Positions 49,698 to 63,865 are shown, counted from the first letter of the stretch. The stretch: 64,000 bases of DNA from Hormiphora californensis (GCA_020137815.1 CM035356.1:5862145-5926144), one strand, 5' to 3'. Program-made: numbers and translations. Notes: generated by a model from the sequence alone, not told the origin.

Positions 49698-50013
49698 GAG
49701 AAGTCCTTAAAATGTTGCTTGTACCAATATACTGGTCTTTGTATAGCATCTCTTTCTCTTCTCTCTCTATCTCTCTCCCTCTCTCTATCACTCTAAGACC
49801 TCAGCTTGTCAAGTTATGGGTGCGCTGTCAAGAGCTGCCGCACTTTCTCTTGATTGGATGGGATTGGGACGACCAGATGCGGGGGGATGCTTGCTGATTT
49901 GTATACTCAGACCGATAGCACGCGTCTAGCCTAAAAAGAGATTTAAACCAAATTAATTTAAAGTGTTTACTTGACATCACTACAATTTGTCTGATGATGA
50001 CGCCCCACCTGAT

Positions 50014-50140
<127 letters not shown>

Positions 50141-51819
50141 TACTTTAATCAAAACAATTTGACAGCTTTACATATACTGCACGTAACGTACGGTCCCAAC
50201 AATTTATTGCAATCACCACCCCACATAGCGCCAGAAAGGAGATCAGGGTTAGAAAATAAGATCAGTGCATGTGAGGATGTTCTAAAGATAGATAAGATCA
50301 GAAAATCTATAAATTATTAGTTATTTCGGCAGATCTTTAACTCAAAATATATTTTCTTAAACTTTTCTTAAACTTTTCTTAAGCAATAGCTTAGGTTTAA
50401 GCTATGATCATGATCTTCTCGACTTTTTCTTCTTGACGTCAAGTACTTTAGAAAATATGTTGACGAGATTCAAGTTTAGTTGGGAGAACGCTCTTTCAAA
50501 AGCTATTATATAAGCTATAAGAAAGGGGAGAAAAGGAGAGTTGGCTGCAGAGAAGAAATTTCTGAATGAAATAAAACATTGTTTACATATTAAACAAGCT
50601 TGAAATTGCAAGAGAAGGGTAGAATTTGATTGCTATTTGAAAAGATGTAGCATTTGCTGTTATAGGTTGCCCCGCGTGAAGAGAGGGAAAGAGGGGGTGG
50701 GGGGTGGAGGGGTGAAATGATAGGGAAAAAGAGAGAGGGAGGTAGTTTGGTCATAAAGAGATGACTGTTTTTGCTCTCCACACGAACGTTGAAAACATCG
50801 AGCGAATCTAAAATTAGAAAAAGGTGTCATGTGACCTTGTTGGGGTTAAGAATAAAATAAATTATATGTACGCATCCGGTAAATAACAAAAAATATGAAA
50901 TCCGCTCACCGCCGGCACGATCAATAATACTAGTGCACTTTAATGTTTGCAATTATTTGTTGTGTAAAACAGCTCTAGTAAAAGGGACAAGAACGAAATG
51001 GTAAAAGTAAATGATCAACGAAATAAATTGCAAAAGAATCCGAAGATCCAATAAAAAAGCCATTTCTCTGATTTGCTCGCCCCTTGATGCGGACAACCAG
51101 TACACTGATTGGTGCAAGTTTGCAGAGTTCGACCACAGCATGGTGCAGATTCCCAAAGCCCCCAAAATTTTTGGGACCACCCAAAATAGGGGAAAAAGAG
51201 AAAGAGAGAAAAAAGAGAGAGAGAGGAATAAAAATAGAGAAAGACCAGGAAGAAAAGAGAGAGAGAGAGAAGAAGAGGGGAGGAGAAAAAGAAAAGAAAG
51301 AGAGAGAGAGCGGGTTTTGAGTGAGGAAAGAGGGGGAGACAAAAGGAAATTTTTCTCAATACCGCATTGAAATCGTGTAATAAAAGGGGTTTTTAACCCC
51401 AATTTTTTGGGGAAGCGACTCTACCCTCAAAAAAAAATTAAAAAAAAGATCCAAATAAACTGTAGTCCAACCCCCTCTACAAAAGAAACTGTAGAGACTA
51501 ACACGTCTATATAACACTTGTGTGCTAGTTAGGCTAGCAAAATACTATTGACCGCTCCCGAAGTGACCCCGACCGTCCTATGTCTTACTACCGAAACTTG
51601 CTTGTAAAAATTAATAAAAATCAGAAGTTTGAGAATTGTGGCTAAATTAATCTAACACATGGGGGTCCGGTACTGATGCAAGGAAGGCAAAAATTAAAAG
51701 GGCGGGACACCACATAATTTGAATCAGAAAGGTTAAACTGAATATTGATGCAACTTATGTGACATGTGTAATATAGCGTTTCCTGCCGAGATGTTATATT
51801 CTACCTGCCTTAGTGCCTC

Positions 51820-53790
51820 ATGGAGGGGGGCCGGCTGAAGTTTTTGAAGTTTTTGAATTCAACTTAAAATTTAAAAGAAAACTTAGGGGGGAAAACTTAA
51901 AAAAACTTCAAAAACTTCAAAAACTAAATTTTTCCCAAAACCTTTGGGGAGTGGGCTTATGTTGCTTCAACTTTTATAAAAACTGAGGCCGTGATGATTT
52001 TGGTGCCCCATTTTTTTTTTCCTATTTTCCTTAAAAAAAAAATTTGCATTTTGTGAAAGGGAAAAAAGGTTTTTGGCTCCAAAAAAAAATTTGAAAATTT
52101 TCTTCATATTTTTTAAACACTTTCTTTGCATTTTTTTTAGGCAACTTTTGAGTTATGAAGGAAAAAAAATCTGTTTTTTTCAAAAAAAATTTTAAATTTT
52201 TTTTAACCCAAAATTTTCCCTGGATTTTAGGGGTAGGAATCATTGTAAAATCCCAATTGTGGTAGAAAAAGGGGAACGGCCCGGGTAAATTGCCACAAAT
52301 TTTATTAAAAATGAAAATAACCTAAAAAATGTAAAAATATCACTGAAGCATATAAAAGTAGTTTGGTTTTTTTAAGTTTTTAAATTTTTTTAGTCAACTT
52401 TTAAAAAAAATTTAAAAAACCAAAAAATAGGGTTGGAAAAATTCAAACTTCAAAAAATTCACGGCCCCCCCCCCCCGCCTATAGTACCGACTATTATCCC
52501 CATCACGCGGGATGTTTTCCTTTGGGGACAATTTGTGATCATTCCCTTTTGGTCATTGTGGGCTTGGGGCCAGGAAAGGAACATTTCAAAAATTATATTA
52601 TTCAAATTTCTTTATGGGGGCGTTTTATTTTCACTAGGAAGGGGGGCCGCACGATCTAAGCACTAGCGAGCTGTATCTTTTAAACGTCCATCACTCGAAT
52701 TAACGGTATTGACAAAATAAGCAACCCCGCCCTTATAAAAAAAAATTGCCCCCCCATTATTTTTTGCGAACTTTTTATAATAAAAAATTTCGCAAAATAA
52801 TATAGCTGTACAATTCGCTCACTTTTATTTTCATTGCAAAAGTAAATTTACAAAATATTTGTAAAACTAAACACTTTGGAAGAAAAGACTAAAAAAAACG
52901 ATAAAAAAAAATGCCAAACACCCGGACGTCCAAATTTCCCGCCAAAAATTTTTAAGCCCCGCAGCTATTTAGTTTTGACAATTGGCAGTTTTAAAATTTA
53001 CCGGAAAAAAAGAAAAACGTATAAAAAGTATTTGATTAGAAACACCTTTTTCCACTAAAGTTGAGTACCAAGGGGCCCCAACTTTTAGGGGCAATTATTG
53101 GTGAGTTTTTTAAAAAGGGAAACCATGGTTTAAATTGTGCTGACACAGAAAAGAAGTTTGGCCCGGAAATAAAACCCACCCCTTTAAAATTGCTTAATTT
53201 TCACTTGGGCCACAAAAACACATGAAAGGGATAAAAAAAATAAAAAAACTAGGTTTTTATAACTGCGGCTTTTTTTTCAACATTTTTTTAATTTATAAAC
53301 CCCCAAACAATTCCCCCCCCCCCCCCCGCCCCCCCCCTTTCCCCCGCTCTCCCTTTCCTTTTTCCCTAATTTCCCGGGGGGGGAAACTTACCCAAAAGAT
53401 AAAATTGTCTTCAAAAAAACTAAACGTTTAAAAAAAAATTTTTTTTTAAACCCGAAAGGGGGAAAAAAAAATTTTCAAAAAAAACACCCCCAATTTAAAA
53501 GACCCATTTTCCCCCTTTCCCCTTTTCCCCGTCTCCCCCCTCTCTTCTCTCTTTCTCTCTCCCTCTCCCTCTATTTTTAGCCCCCTTTCTCTGCGCCCCC
53601 CTTTTCCCCCTCTGTCCTCTTCTCTCTTCTATCGGAGCTATATTAGAAGTTGTAAAACCAAAAAAAAAACGATCATACCCATGGGGGGGGGATAAAGAAA
53701 TTTATAAAACCCCAAAATTTTTTGGGGGGGTTTTGGAAATTAGGGGGGGGGTTCTGACGATTTTAAAACAAAAATTAAAAAGGGACTTCA
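51820..53790. other. second homopolymer-rich, probably low-quality stretch
   Basis: Dense A, T, C and G runs (for example C15 near 52465 and near 53315) and many near-repeats of AAAAAATTT. The sequence returns to normal complexity at about 53800. Confidence 0.45.
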
Positions 53791-54359
53791 GTATTGAAAT
53801 TAAACGAGGAAAGGGCTTTGTATATAAAATTTTGGGAAACGGTAAATATTTAAGATAAAACCCAAACTAAAAAGATTATGAGGGGCTAGAATGAATCTGT
53901 TTGAGGCGGTATATAATTCTTTGCATAGCCCGATTCGCAGCAAGTAACAAACAAACAAGAAACTTTTTAGCTTTTTTTGTGTGTGAGTCATAAGGAGTCA
54001 TAGCAGTAAGCCAAGTAGGTTTCAGAGGTAGAAAAACTGTACTACTGTTTTAGTACAACTAGTAAACCATTTCCGAATTGTGAGCGCTTCATATTAAAGC
54101 ACTACAATTCATACAGAACATAAATTATAGGCTTTATATGTCCCCTACTTATAGCTTATATGTATATTAGGTATGATCAACCCTAAGTTATAAGTCAGGG
54201 TATTCATATAATATGAGAGGGAAAGCGACTTAACCATACGTGGTTGAAAAAAAGGTGTTGGTCAAAATGAGTTCGTCGCATATCGCTAGATATCTATTAA
54301 ATAGCTCATTTTATATTCAGCACTTACCAAAAAGGCAGCATTTTTAGAAAAACATTATA

Positions 54360-55637
54360 CAGTCGGACCCCGATTTAGTGGCATCCTCGGGGGAAAGAAA
54401 TCCTGCCACTAAATCGGGGTGTCACTAAATCGGGGTGAGCCATATTTGGCCCATAAAAACCTATTTTATGCCCAAAATGCTGTACTAAGACTAAAGACAC
54501 CTCTAACCTATTTCTGATTAGAAATAGAAAACTATAAAATAACTTTTTCAAAAAAATTGAGAAAATTTTTCTAAGTTATACCAGCCCGTCCGATCTGTGT
54601 TTCGAATCGGTGCAGCTTCCTGGATGTCCTGTCTAATTAGCGGGTTCGAAACGAACCGATACGTGATACCATGCCGGATCGGGGCACTAGTCAGGTCATA
54701 TGATGTTAGATTTTCGGCATAATTGTTATAAAGCTAATTCCACTTCTAGGAGGTCCTATTGGGTCCCTAGAACCACCAAAAAAAATGGTCGCGGTTTGTC
54801 GGATGAAGAAGTTGGGTTTCCGGGCCGCGCCCTTATACCTGTATTTTCAGGCTGTAGCCAAAAACATAAATATTCTTAGAATAGGAGTAGAGAAAAATCC
54901 AGGGGCACTAAAGTGATCAGCGTCCTCGCATTAGTGGGGGTAGGTGCCGGAATTAAGTCTCTATCTCATCTGGTTAATTAGATAATTGGATAATTAGGGT
55001 TGCACATAACCGTTTTTTGGCTATACGGCTATAGCCACTTAGGAATGGTTTAGAGACTTTTCACTGGTGCCATTTTGTTCAGAAAGAAATTTTAATCTAA
55101 GAGTTGTGGAAAAATTTAGGGCCTATCTCTTATCGTTTTGGCGTTATGTGCGGTAAACGAATGCCAATTAACTCAATTTTTGGCTTTTTTCGACTAATTT
55201 GGCATTCGTTTACCGCACATAACGCCAAAACGGTAAGAGATAGGCCCTAAATTTTTCCACAACTCTTAGATTAAAATTTCTTTCTGAACAAAATGGCACC
55301 AGTGAAAAGTCTCTATACCATTCCTAAGTGGCTATTGCCGTATAGCCAAAAAACGGTTATGCGCAAACCTAATTATCCAATTGGTGAACTTATGATTCAA
55401 TGGCCCCATGGGGATCACGTATCGGTTCGTTCCGGACCGTCTAATTAGCAGCAGGACATGCGATAAGATTCACTGATTCGAAACACGATTCGGACGTGGC
55501 TGGTATTCCTTTGAAAAATTTTCAAAAAAATTTCAAAAAAATTCACAAAAAAATTCAAAAAATTTTTGGGGGAAAAAAATCCTGCCACTAAATCGGGGTG
55601 CCACTAAATCGGGGGCCACTAAATCGGGGTCCGACTG
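54360..55637. mobile_element. 1.28-kb non-autonomous pogo/Tigger-like element with nested foldback
   Basis: CAGTCGGACCCCGATTTAGTGG at the left and the matching complement at the right, flanked by TA (54358-54359 and 55638-55639). CCACTAAATCGGGG is repeated at both ends. Weaker inverted similarity extends inward (ATCGGTTCG and relatives near 54610-54660 and 55430-55500). There is no transposase. A separate palindrome, listed next, sits in the middle. Confidence 0.85.
54984..55382. mobile_element. foldback of ~190-bp arms inside the pogo-like element
   Basis: Left arm about 54984-55175 and right arm about 55192-55382 are almost exact complements; each contains GCGTTATGTGCGGTAAACGA or its complement next to the loop. 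A transcript through it would form a long double-stranded hairpin. Confidence 0.9.
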
Positions 55638-55639
55638 TA

Positions 55640-56525
55640 CATCGAAGGAGAACAAAATAGTAACATAAGCAAGAGAAAGTATAATATCAGAAATTGATCA
55701 CACATCGACGAATTATACCCACTATACCCTAGAGCATATAATATCAAATCAAACAAGCTAGGTTTTGAAATCTATACATTTGTTAAACAATTTAAATTTT
55801 TAGAGCTATACCTCTTCGTGACCGACTGCAATATATAATGCATTGAAAAGGGCAGCGCTCAAATGTACAGCAGCACATGGCAACAGCGTATCAAATACAA
55901 GATCTCTCTATCGCGTTAAAATATGAGAAATAGCTTGCGTTATTTTTCAATCCAAGCTTTTTGGGTCCATTTTATTGGAAGAATTATATAAGCGAAGCAC
56001 AGTCGAGTATCGCATATAACTTCTCAATGTAGGTTTTGCAGCTGCAGTATCCAGCTGTACTAAATTCAAACCCACGCACTCTCTCAAGGCCCAAGGCCCA
56101 CTATTCGTGTCTCAAGTAAGAAAATGATTTATGAGGATATAGACGAGGCAATAAAATGTACTATATATTAAGTAAACAGTGAGACATATATAACAGCTTA
56201 CTCAACAAATAACAGCAGTATAAAGCTAGCAGGTATACTAAGACCTTTCGAAGTTGCTACATTTAGCTCACGATCAACTGATCAGTGATCACTGCTGCTG
56301 CACCCATTCAACAAAACTACTAAAATAATAGGTTGCCAAGCCTAAAAACAGAGAGAAAATATCAAACAAGGACAGTTTGTCATAAATGTTGCCTCCTCTC
56401 GCTCCTTCTCTCTCTCTTTCTCTATCCATCTATCTCTCTCTCTCGGTTAAAATTCCCAAGCTTCCATCCGTACAGACTAAGTGTCGCCTCTAGCACGGAG
56501 ATCTTAGCGACTCTCTTCTTTCTCT

Positions 56526-56586
<61 letters not shown>

Positions 56587-57051
56587 CTCTCCCATATGAT
56601 TTCTCTTTTTAAACGCCAGACTTTCTAGTTTCTGTCACATCGTCTTGTTTGAGATTTGATCAGTGCTGTTTGGAATATATCAAATAAAAGTCATATATTA
56701 TATCAGTCAAGTAAAGCAGACTACAAATAAAATAGGGTTTAATTCTCGATAATTTATATTTCATTTGAGATTGATTAAATAAAGTATGTCTATAGTCAGA
56801 CTCCGATATCATACCGGGGCCCCGATTAAATAAAGTACACAGTATGAAAGCTGGGAATGGCAAACTATTTAAATGAAAGAATTCAATTTGAACGGTAAGC
56901 TGATGTTACTCCTTTCTCTAAATTTTTGCTCACTCGTTCCCCTCTCCTTTTAAATGAGTTAGGTAGCCACGAAGTGGGGTCCTCTGAGTCCCTTTAGTCT
57001 TTACAAGAGGAAAGTATGTGAGATAGAAAGCTAGAAAGGGAGATACTTACT

Positions 57052-57148
<97 letters not shown>

Positions 57149-58542
57149 AAGAGAGAAGGAAAGAGTGCGATAGAGAAAACATACCTAGAATGACACATGA
57201 ACAAGAGAGATAGAGAGTGAAAGAGAAAGATAGAGAGAGATAACGAGAGAGAGAAAGATAGAGATGGAGAGATCTAACAGGGTTAACGTAACCCCATGAG
57301 TCCCGCCCTAAAAATTGCCACGGAAGCTACTACCATGTCAAAATTGAATCCTTAATTAGTTAATGGGTCTCCCAAGTAGACTGGCATGCTGTGCTCCTCG
57401 CCATTTGGATCAAAGATCATCCAAATGAGCATTGATTTAGCTGTTACAAAACCCTCTAATCCAAGGTACATATACGATTACGAAAATTACTTTTGCCGTG
57501 CATTATGCAAAGTCTGCGTCTTATTACTGTAATTCCATTACGGTAATGCCACTACATGCGGCAGCGGAAGGTGTATGAAGAACACTAGCTGAACACGCTG
57601 ATCCCGACTTGTTGAGTAACAACTCACTGATCAGGTGTCTTTTATAGAGATCTGAGAAACTAGAAATGAACTCGATAGTCTTCTGAACAAAAGCAGCATT
57701 ATCACAACAGATCAGGTGCTAAATGATTACCATTCTCTATCGGATGATGCCGGATCAAGACTCGTTGTGTCAACTCAGTTAGTGAGGCTCTACAATAGTT
57801 CTACTGTGAAGAAGGGGTTCAATACATGGCTATTGTATCTGCAGGCGGTACAAAAAACACGCGTCAAGATGAATAGAAGGCTAACTGGATTTTACTGATT
57901 GTAAAACTATCAGTAATAGAGCTCTATTAACGATCACTGGGTTAATAAAGTTACCACGTGCCCGTTACGTAGCAATACAGAACTTTCTTAGTTTGTAGCA
58001 GTGCAGCCATTATTTTTTGCCTAATCTCTCCGCGCCCCACAACAAATATAAAGGAGGGTTAGAACATACCAAGCTATTATAGGATGGTCCCCCGTCCCTC
58101 ACCCGGTTGATTGTAGTGGGAAAACGGTAATGGAAAACGGAGATACGGTAAGAAGACGCGCAACCGTGGCCCAATCACGCCGTCATGTACGTGCTGCCAA
58201 TGTTTTTGCCCGTTATGCATTTTTTATTCAGAACAGGAAAAGACATCAGATCCTACTCTAAATAAAAACTCAATGAGATTAAACTGGGAATACAACCAAA
58301 CCTAGGGAGGAATAAGAGTTCGGCCCACACGAGAGATGTAAGGAGGGAGAGAGAAAAGCAAAGGATGATGCAGAAGGGAGCAGACGACTAGAGCAGAGGA
58401 GAAGCACCGGAATACGGGTGGAGATGAGAACAGAGAAGAGAAAAGAGTTCAGCCCAGAACGAGACCGAAACGACAACCCCCTAACAAAAAGCGAGGGGTT
58501 AAACGGAAACATCAACGGAGATGCAGAGGCGAGATGAAGAGG

Positions 58543-58599
<57 letters not shown>

Positions 58600-58916
58600 A
58601 AAGAGAGAGCTAGATGGAAGGGTATACGGTCTCTCTACTCTTAATTCAGCACATGAATCAGCCTCATGGGAGATGCACCAAAAACCGCAAAATCAGCACC
58701 CGGCCCACCTGTCATATATTTGCTCTCAGCTTTGGACCAATAAGCTTACAGATAGACCGGTCACGTGACCAAATTCTGACCAATAAGGGTAGTTTGTTGG
58801 TGAGGAGGGGCAATTAGGATTAAATGCAGGGTGGCGTGAACAGATCTCATGAGATGATTGTTACAATCGCAACATGAACAACAACGTTAGTTGGGAATCT
58901 ATACCACCAGCAAGAG

Positions 58917-59010
<94 letters not shown>

Positions 59011-61194
59011 CCTCTCCCCCTCTCTCTCAGTCCCCTTAATCTCATCCAATGCCTACAAACAGTTAAGATTTACTGGTTATACAAATTAACGATTATACCA
59101 GATTTTCAATGAGCCACCACACTTTAATCACAGTCTGTTATAGGGTCATGAGCAGACCTCCAGCCTAGCAACTAGCCTAGTAACCAGCGGCTAGTAACGA
59201 TATTATATGGTGAACTGTCAGCACGATGTCAAACTAAACAGTTGGGGAAACAGTTTGGAGTTGTCACGAATAAAACGATGATTTCTGCTGGCCATGCAAT
59301 TTCGTACGACTATAATTATAGGAAAGAAAGTCGGCCCCCCAAAAGCTAAACAGATAGTGTTGAAATACGCGTCAACTCCCATCCCCTCCTTGTTTCCCTC
59401 TATCTATCTCCCTTTATCTCTCCCTCTCTCTTTCTGTATCTAACAAATTAGTTCTAATTTAAATTGTCATCATAGATTTTTAGAAACAATCTATTCCGCC
59501 GTCCTAGCTCTGACTCACACACGCACATGTACCAAACTGCACTAGAGAAGCTGGAAGAAGGAGGAGCTTATTTGTGACAAGCCGCGAATTATTAAAGCTA
59601 TCTTTCTCACAGTTTGACCAATGGGTGATTGGTAAGTATATTACATCACGTGATCAAGCCTCCCAAACTGACATCACGTGACCAGGCATACTACGGACCA
59701 ATCCCTGTCGGCTGTCTATGAACAATGTTCATTGAACATTCGTAATTTGGGAGACAAGGAATCATTTGAAATAGACAAGTATCCCGGACAAGATTGAAAC
59801 ATGGCTGAAATCCTAGTTGAACTACATAGTTGACCTGTCAGAGCATTGTCCGACCCTATTCTCGCGTGAGAACAGCGGTCAGAGCATTGGCTTGACAGTG
59901 CTCGACCCTCTCTCAACCCCCCCCCCCCTCTTTTTCAAATACATAATAGTTAAAAGAAGCCGAGGGTATCTAAAAGACTGTCTGGCGGCGCCGATCCGAT
60001 CTGAGAATAAAAACGGCGCCGCCACAGTTCCCAGACAGTAAAAACAGGGGCAAAAACCACCTTTTCCACAAATTTTAGATGTCTCGTAATTCAGTAATTT
60101 CCCACTTGAACTATTTTGTAGCGCTAGAATTTAATGAATAATTTATTGAACAAATTATACTACTACGTGATGCATAATGAATGAACCACCATGTTCACTT
60201 TTAAGTTTTCTGCTGCTAGAGATTTTAAGTTATTTCGTTGTAATGTAAATTCTTGCCTTGCTCGACCCTGTTTGAACAAAACAAGTAAATTCACTATAAA
60301 TTAACACATAAAGTACTGGTACACGTATTTTGATTATTGGATTGCTATGGCAATCTACGATTGTCGCATATAGCTACAAAACAGTAGCACCACACTGTTC
60401 CCCCATTATTTTACCTTTATCTTCATGGGTCACACTTCTCTCCCCCGGTGTCGGTTACTAGTTGCATGGTCGAACTGATCACACCCCCGCAGTGTCGGTG
60501 AGGATCGAACGGGTGGAACCTCTTCGTTAACTCCTGAAGAGAGCAGTATGAAATTATAGACCCCGCTACCTCAAATAGACGCCACACCCGAACAATTTGG
60601 CTGGTCTATTGGAATGTGCACCGGCGGGGTCATGCGCCTAAAGATGGGAATGGATATTGGATACAGATTCATTCTTCGTACATAAAGCATGTACAATGTA
60701 CATCCATGGTATGAGGGCCTATATTAAATCGTATTTGTTCAGCCCTTACCAATATTGTGTCAACACCTGACACATGTCCGACCCACTGGGATCCATTTAA
60801 TTGTTCATACATGCGACAGGCGACTCAACGGATCTGCAGTGTATTCGGACAATTAAAGACGAAATTCAGTCTCTGGAGTTCATGGGGTGGAAGCAAGGTT
60901 TCTTAATCTCTCTCTGTCTCTCTGTATCTCCCCTCTATCTCTCTGTCTCTATCTCTCTGTCTCTCATTCTCTCGCCCTATCTTTCTCTCCCCATTTCCCG
61001 CCTCAATGTTTGGTCATGAACTCTATTTATTGACAGCAAGCCCTACCAGTGTTTTGATAATCGACTTGTTGAGTGTCAATGCATCACCTCTTACTCCTTG
61101 TTGGGTAAGGGGTGAGACTTCTCCTCTGTCAATTTGAGAATCTCAATCAAATCGGGGTATGGCACTGTGGCAGTGGCTCTGCCAGAGAGAACTA
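55640..61194. other. 5.5-kb region without a supported gene
   Basis: Contains CT or GA tracts at 56529-56590, 57054-57145, 58545-58600 and 58922-59015, a decayed CCGATATCATACCGGGG pogo-like remnant near 56801, a GGCGCC inverted repeat at 59982-60040 and a tRNA-like B-box near 60505. A possible plus-strand exon around 60825-60898 has an open frame but weak splice sites. Confidence 0.45.
58735..59702. promoter_or_regulatory. two CCAAT plus CACGTG clusters, possible promoter elements
   Basis: At 58735-58788 GACCAATAAG appears on both sides of a palindromic GGTCACGTGACC. At 59618-59702 there are CCAAT, ATTGG, two ATCACGTGA sites (59647 and 59675) and a further CCAAT. The grouping resembles compact promoters bound by NF-Y and bHLH-zip factors. 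No transcription unit starting here could be confirmed. Confidence 0.3.
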
Positions 61195-61705
61195 TTATAT
61201 AGGCAGTATCTTGGCAGTGAAGCTGCCAACGTACAGGGGATTGTCCGACGTGCTCAAGGCAGTATCCTTGTTGAGCAAGGGGTGAGACTTCTCTACCCCT
61301 CATTCAACAATTATAATCATCACCTTAATAAAATCATGGCACATACAGAGTTATTCAATCTTCAATCTCCACCCCTCACCCCCCATCACCCAACAATTAT
61401 AATCGTAGATTTATATTAATCAAACATTGATTCAGTGCTTCCATTCGATAGGATAAAACAGCCAAATCAATCTATAAATCTGTGTACCTTTATCCAAACA
61501 GATACGATTCCGGAATCCATGCAGTACCGGTCAAATGAGTCGCGGGCCTTCCTCGGCCTCCTGAACCCCGTCCACCGAGTTCTCCCATCCATCCTACACC
61601 ATCATGCTGTTCCTATCATGAACCCCGTCCCAGAGAGGATCCAGCATTGCATCATACTGAGTTCCTGCTCCTCGGGACCACCGGTGTGATAACATTGTGA
61701 TATCG
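61195..61705 (-). CDS. weak candidate: last exons of an unrecognised minus-strand gene
   Basis: Three segments join in frame: 61624-61705, 61488-61560 and 61195-61266. They read ...YHTGGPEEQELSMMQCW..., then RPRKARDSFDRYCMDSG and VSVWIK, then DTALSTSDNPLYVGSFTAK, ending ILPI with two adjacent stops. The middle segment has a good donor (AAG then GTACAC) and codon use like real exons here. Against it: the first intron would be only 63 bp with a poor donor, and the last acceptor (ACAAG) has a weak pyrimidine tract. The opposite strand also has an open frame over 61500-61689. I recognise no domain. Confidence 0.3.
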
Positions 61706-62149
61706 CTACACATGGGTGGTGGATTTGAATGGTATTGAAGGAGAGAGGTTCTAAGGATTTGTATTGGAAAAGTCTGTCAGGGCAATGCTCTGACAGGGTA
61801 AAACTGATGAAATGGGGGAGATGTTGAATATTGGGGAAGGAGAGGGCAATCAGATAACCACAATTTAAAAAGTAATAACTTAATAAAACAATACAATTAA
61901 AAGAGTTCAATTTCTCTAGATATCGGAAGGTAACTTAGTTTTCTGATGATATCAGCTGAAAGTCATACTCATATTGTTTGGTTTCCTGCCCGTTTTCAAT
62001 ATTGTATTGTCAACTTGATTCAGCCGGGGCAAGATACTAGAGGAAGTCCGATCCGTTGTCCAGGAATCAGGATAAGCTTGGTGTGAGTCTTGGTACCATT
62101 TCTACCTGTTCACTCAAGCTTCTACCGTATGTTTTCCAGGACCAGTATT

Positions 62150-63865
62150 CTACCGTTTAGTTGTCCTTCTGATAAGCTTCTTGTAAGGTTCCCGCTTAAA
62201 CCCAGAAACACCAGCAGAGCTCTTGTGAATGTACGAGTAGAGCCGTTCGTCTGCATAGGAGACTTCCTGGGGAATAGGTGAGGGTTTTATTTGAGAAGTG
62301 GGAACCCGTTCAGTCAACCGGAAAGACCGCCCCAGCGGGGGGGGGGGGGGGGGGTGTCTCTTCAACACATATACCCACCTCTAGTTGTTCCTTAGACTCA
62401 GGTACAGTGGCATTAATCTTCTCAAAACTGTCTTTAGCGTTCACTCTGTCAGAAATTACAATGTGTTAGCACGATAATAGAAGGGAGTTTTATTCCATTC
62501 GAAAAATTCTATCGAATGATTTCTATCGGATAGATCGTCAAATATTCAACAATATTCTTCAGTCTTTTATTCTGAATATCTCAACGATCATACATGCAAA
62601 TTATTTCTTACCCTGTCAATTTCTGTAGATACTTTTCATCCTTTGTGTCAAGGATCTTGGACCTTGTCTCAGAGTGGTTGCGGTTCTGTGTATACGTTTC
62701 CACCCGCATCAGGGTACCTGGATGGGGGGATATTTCAGATTTAGGTGGAGTAGGAACAATGAACATTCCGCGGTACGATCGAGGCAGCATGAATAACGGT
62801 TGACAAATTATTTAGAGTTATAGACTAGTCTTTGAACTGCTCCTTTTAGTGAATTTACTCAGATTCTTAGAGCCCTTGTACTTACTCAGAAAGTGAGTTG
62901 GGAGGGGTGCCTCAACAACAAGATCGCTGGAACCCTTGTACTCAGGTAAGAGGACTTTGTGAGAGTGGAGGTGCAGAGGGTTCCAGAATCCCATATCTCG
63001 GTCCAATACACGGGCTGCCATGGGGTTACGGAGGAGGGCAGACCTGTAAGAGAGAGAGAGAGAGAGAGTTTGTTACTTTAACTAAGAGAGAGAAAGAGCG
63101 TGAGAGATAGCTGTAAAAGTAACAAGACGTGCAGTATTGGTCAGCTAGGAGAGTTTGTTAGAGAACAACGACTATAAATCTGGCGTGGGAGGACTGAGTA
63201 TAGTATTTCACGGATCATTGTGTTCCCCAGATCATTGTTCACTAGTTCTTAGTAGCCCAATTAGTAGCTCATTAAATGTTCCTAACATTATTATTACCTG
63301 CCATACTTCGCGTCCCCGAATATTGGTGTCTGGAGGACGTTAGCACAGTGAACCTTGAGTTGGTGCTTGGACCCCGTTATTGGCTGTAACTCTACCATTG
63401 ATAGAGCATCCAAGTAGGTTTTTAGTACCTGAATAAACGCCATTTAGGGAGTTGAAAAGAAGGGGGAATATTATTCTGAAAAGAATATATATTTTGCTGC
63501 TAAAAGGTCAACCTTGTGACTTAAAAAAAGGTTTTAAAACTGCACGTGAGAGAGAGCAATACCAATATAATCGATTGAAGCTGAGGAAGTGGTGGGTTTA
63601 ACAAATGACATCAATAATGCATCCCTCCATATAACACAGGGAGGTCCATCAATTATGAGTAAGGGGGCAACTGGAGTCAGTCGTAGTTCCAAAAAGGTGA
63701 TAGATACTAGATGGTGAAGGGTATTTTGTAACCATATATAGCCCCTATAATACCGGGGGAGGGGTGTGGGGTCAGGATATAAATGGTTCCTCTCTTTGTA
63801 CCTTGTATCGTGTCAGGGTGTTCTTTGTGTTGATGCTCTGGTTCTTGGTCATACCCATTATCCAC
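62150..63865 (-). CDS. RluA-type pseudouridine synthase (RPUSD3/RPUSD4-like), C-terminal part
   Basis: Six exons join in frame: 63802-63865, 63298-63428, 62886-63043, 62612-62717, 62379-62445, 62150-62266 (stop). The upstream exons with the catalytic aspartate lie beyond the window. The visible part has NTLTRYKVLKTYLDALSMVE and the substrate-binding block LQPITGSKHQLKVHCA, followed by PIFGDAKYG, which together are diagnostic for the RluA family. PLHLHSHKVLLPE and APLPTHFLSTLMRV follow, matching from memory the C-terminal layout of the mitochondrial RPUSD4 more than RPUSD3. That enzyme converts uridine to pseudouridine in mitochondrial rRNA and other RNAs. About 90 residues after the family core (KLTGVNAKDSFEKINATV to a basic end, RRTTKR) are unusual for the family. 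An intron holds a 17-base G run at 62338-62354. Confidence 0.8.

Noticed and set aside
61020-61290. Hairpins GGCAGTGGCTCTGCC and TTGGCAGTGAAGCTGCCAA as a small nuclear RNA
   Set aside because: Order and sequence fit none of the spliceosomal RNAs I know, and a second copy of the neighbouring GGGGTGAGACTTCTC suggests a repeat instead.
61435-61689. Plus-strand frame ending HCIILSSCSSGPPV as a terminal exon
   Set aside because: It is uninterrupted for about 60 codons, but no upstream exon with a matching phase was convincing; the minus-strand reading is slightly better, so it was kept only as an alternative.
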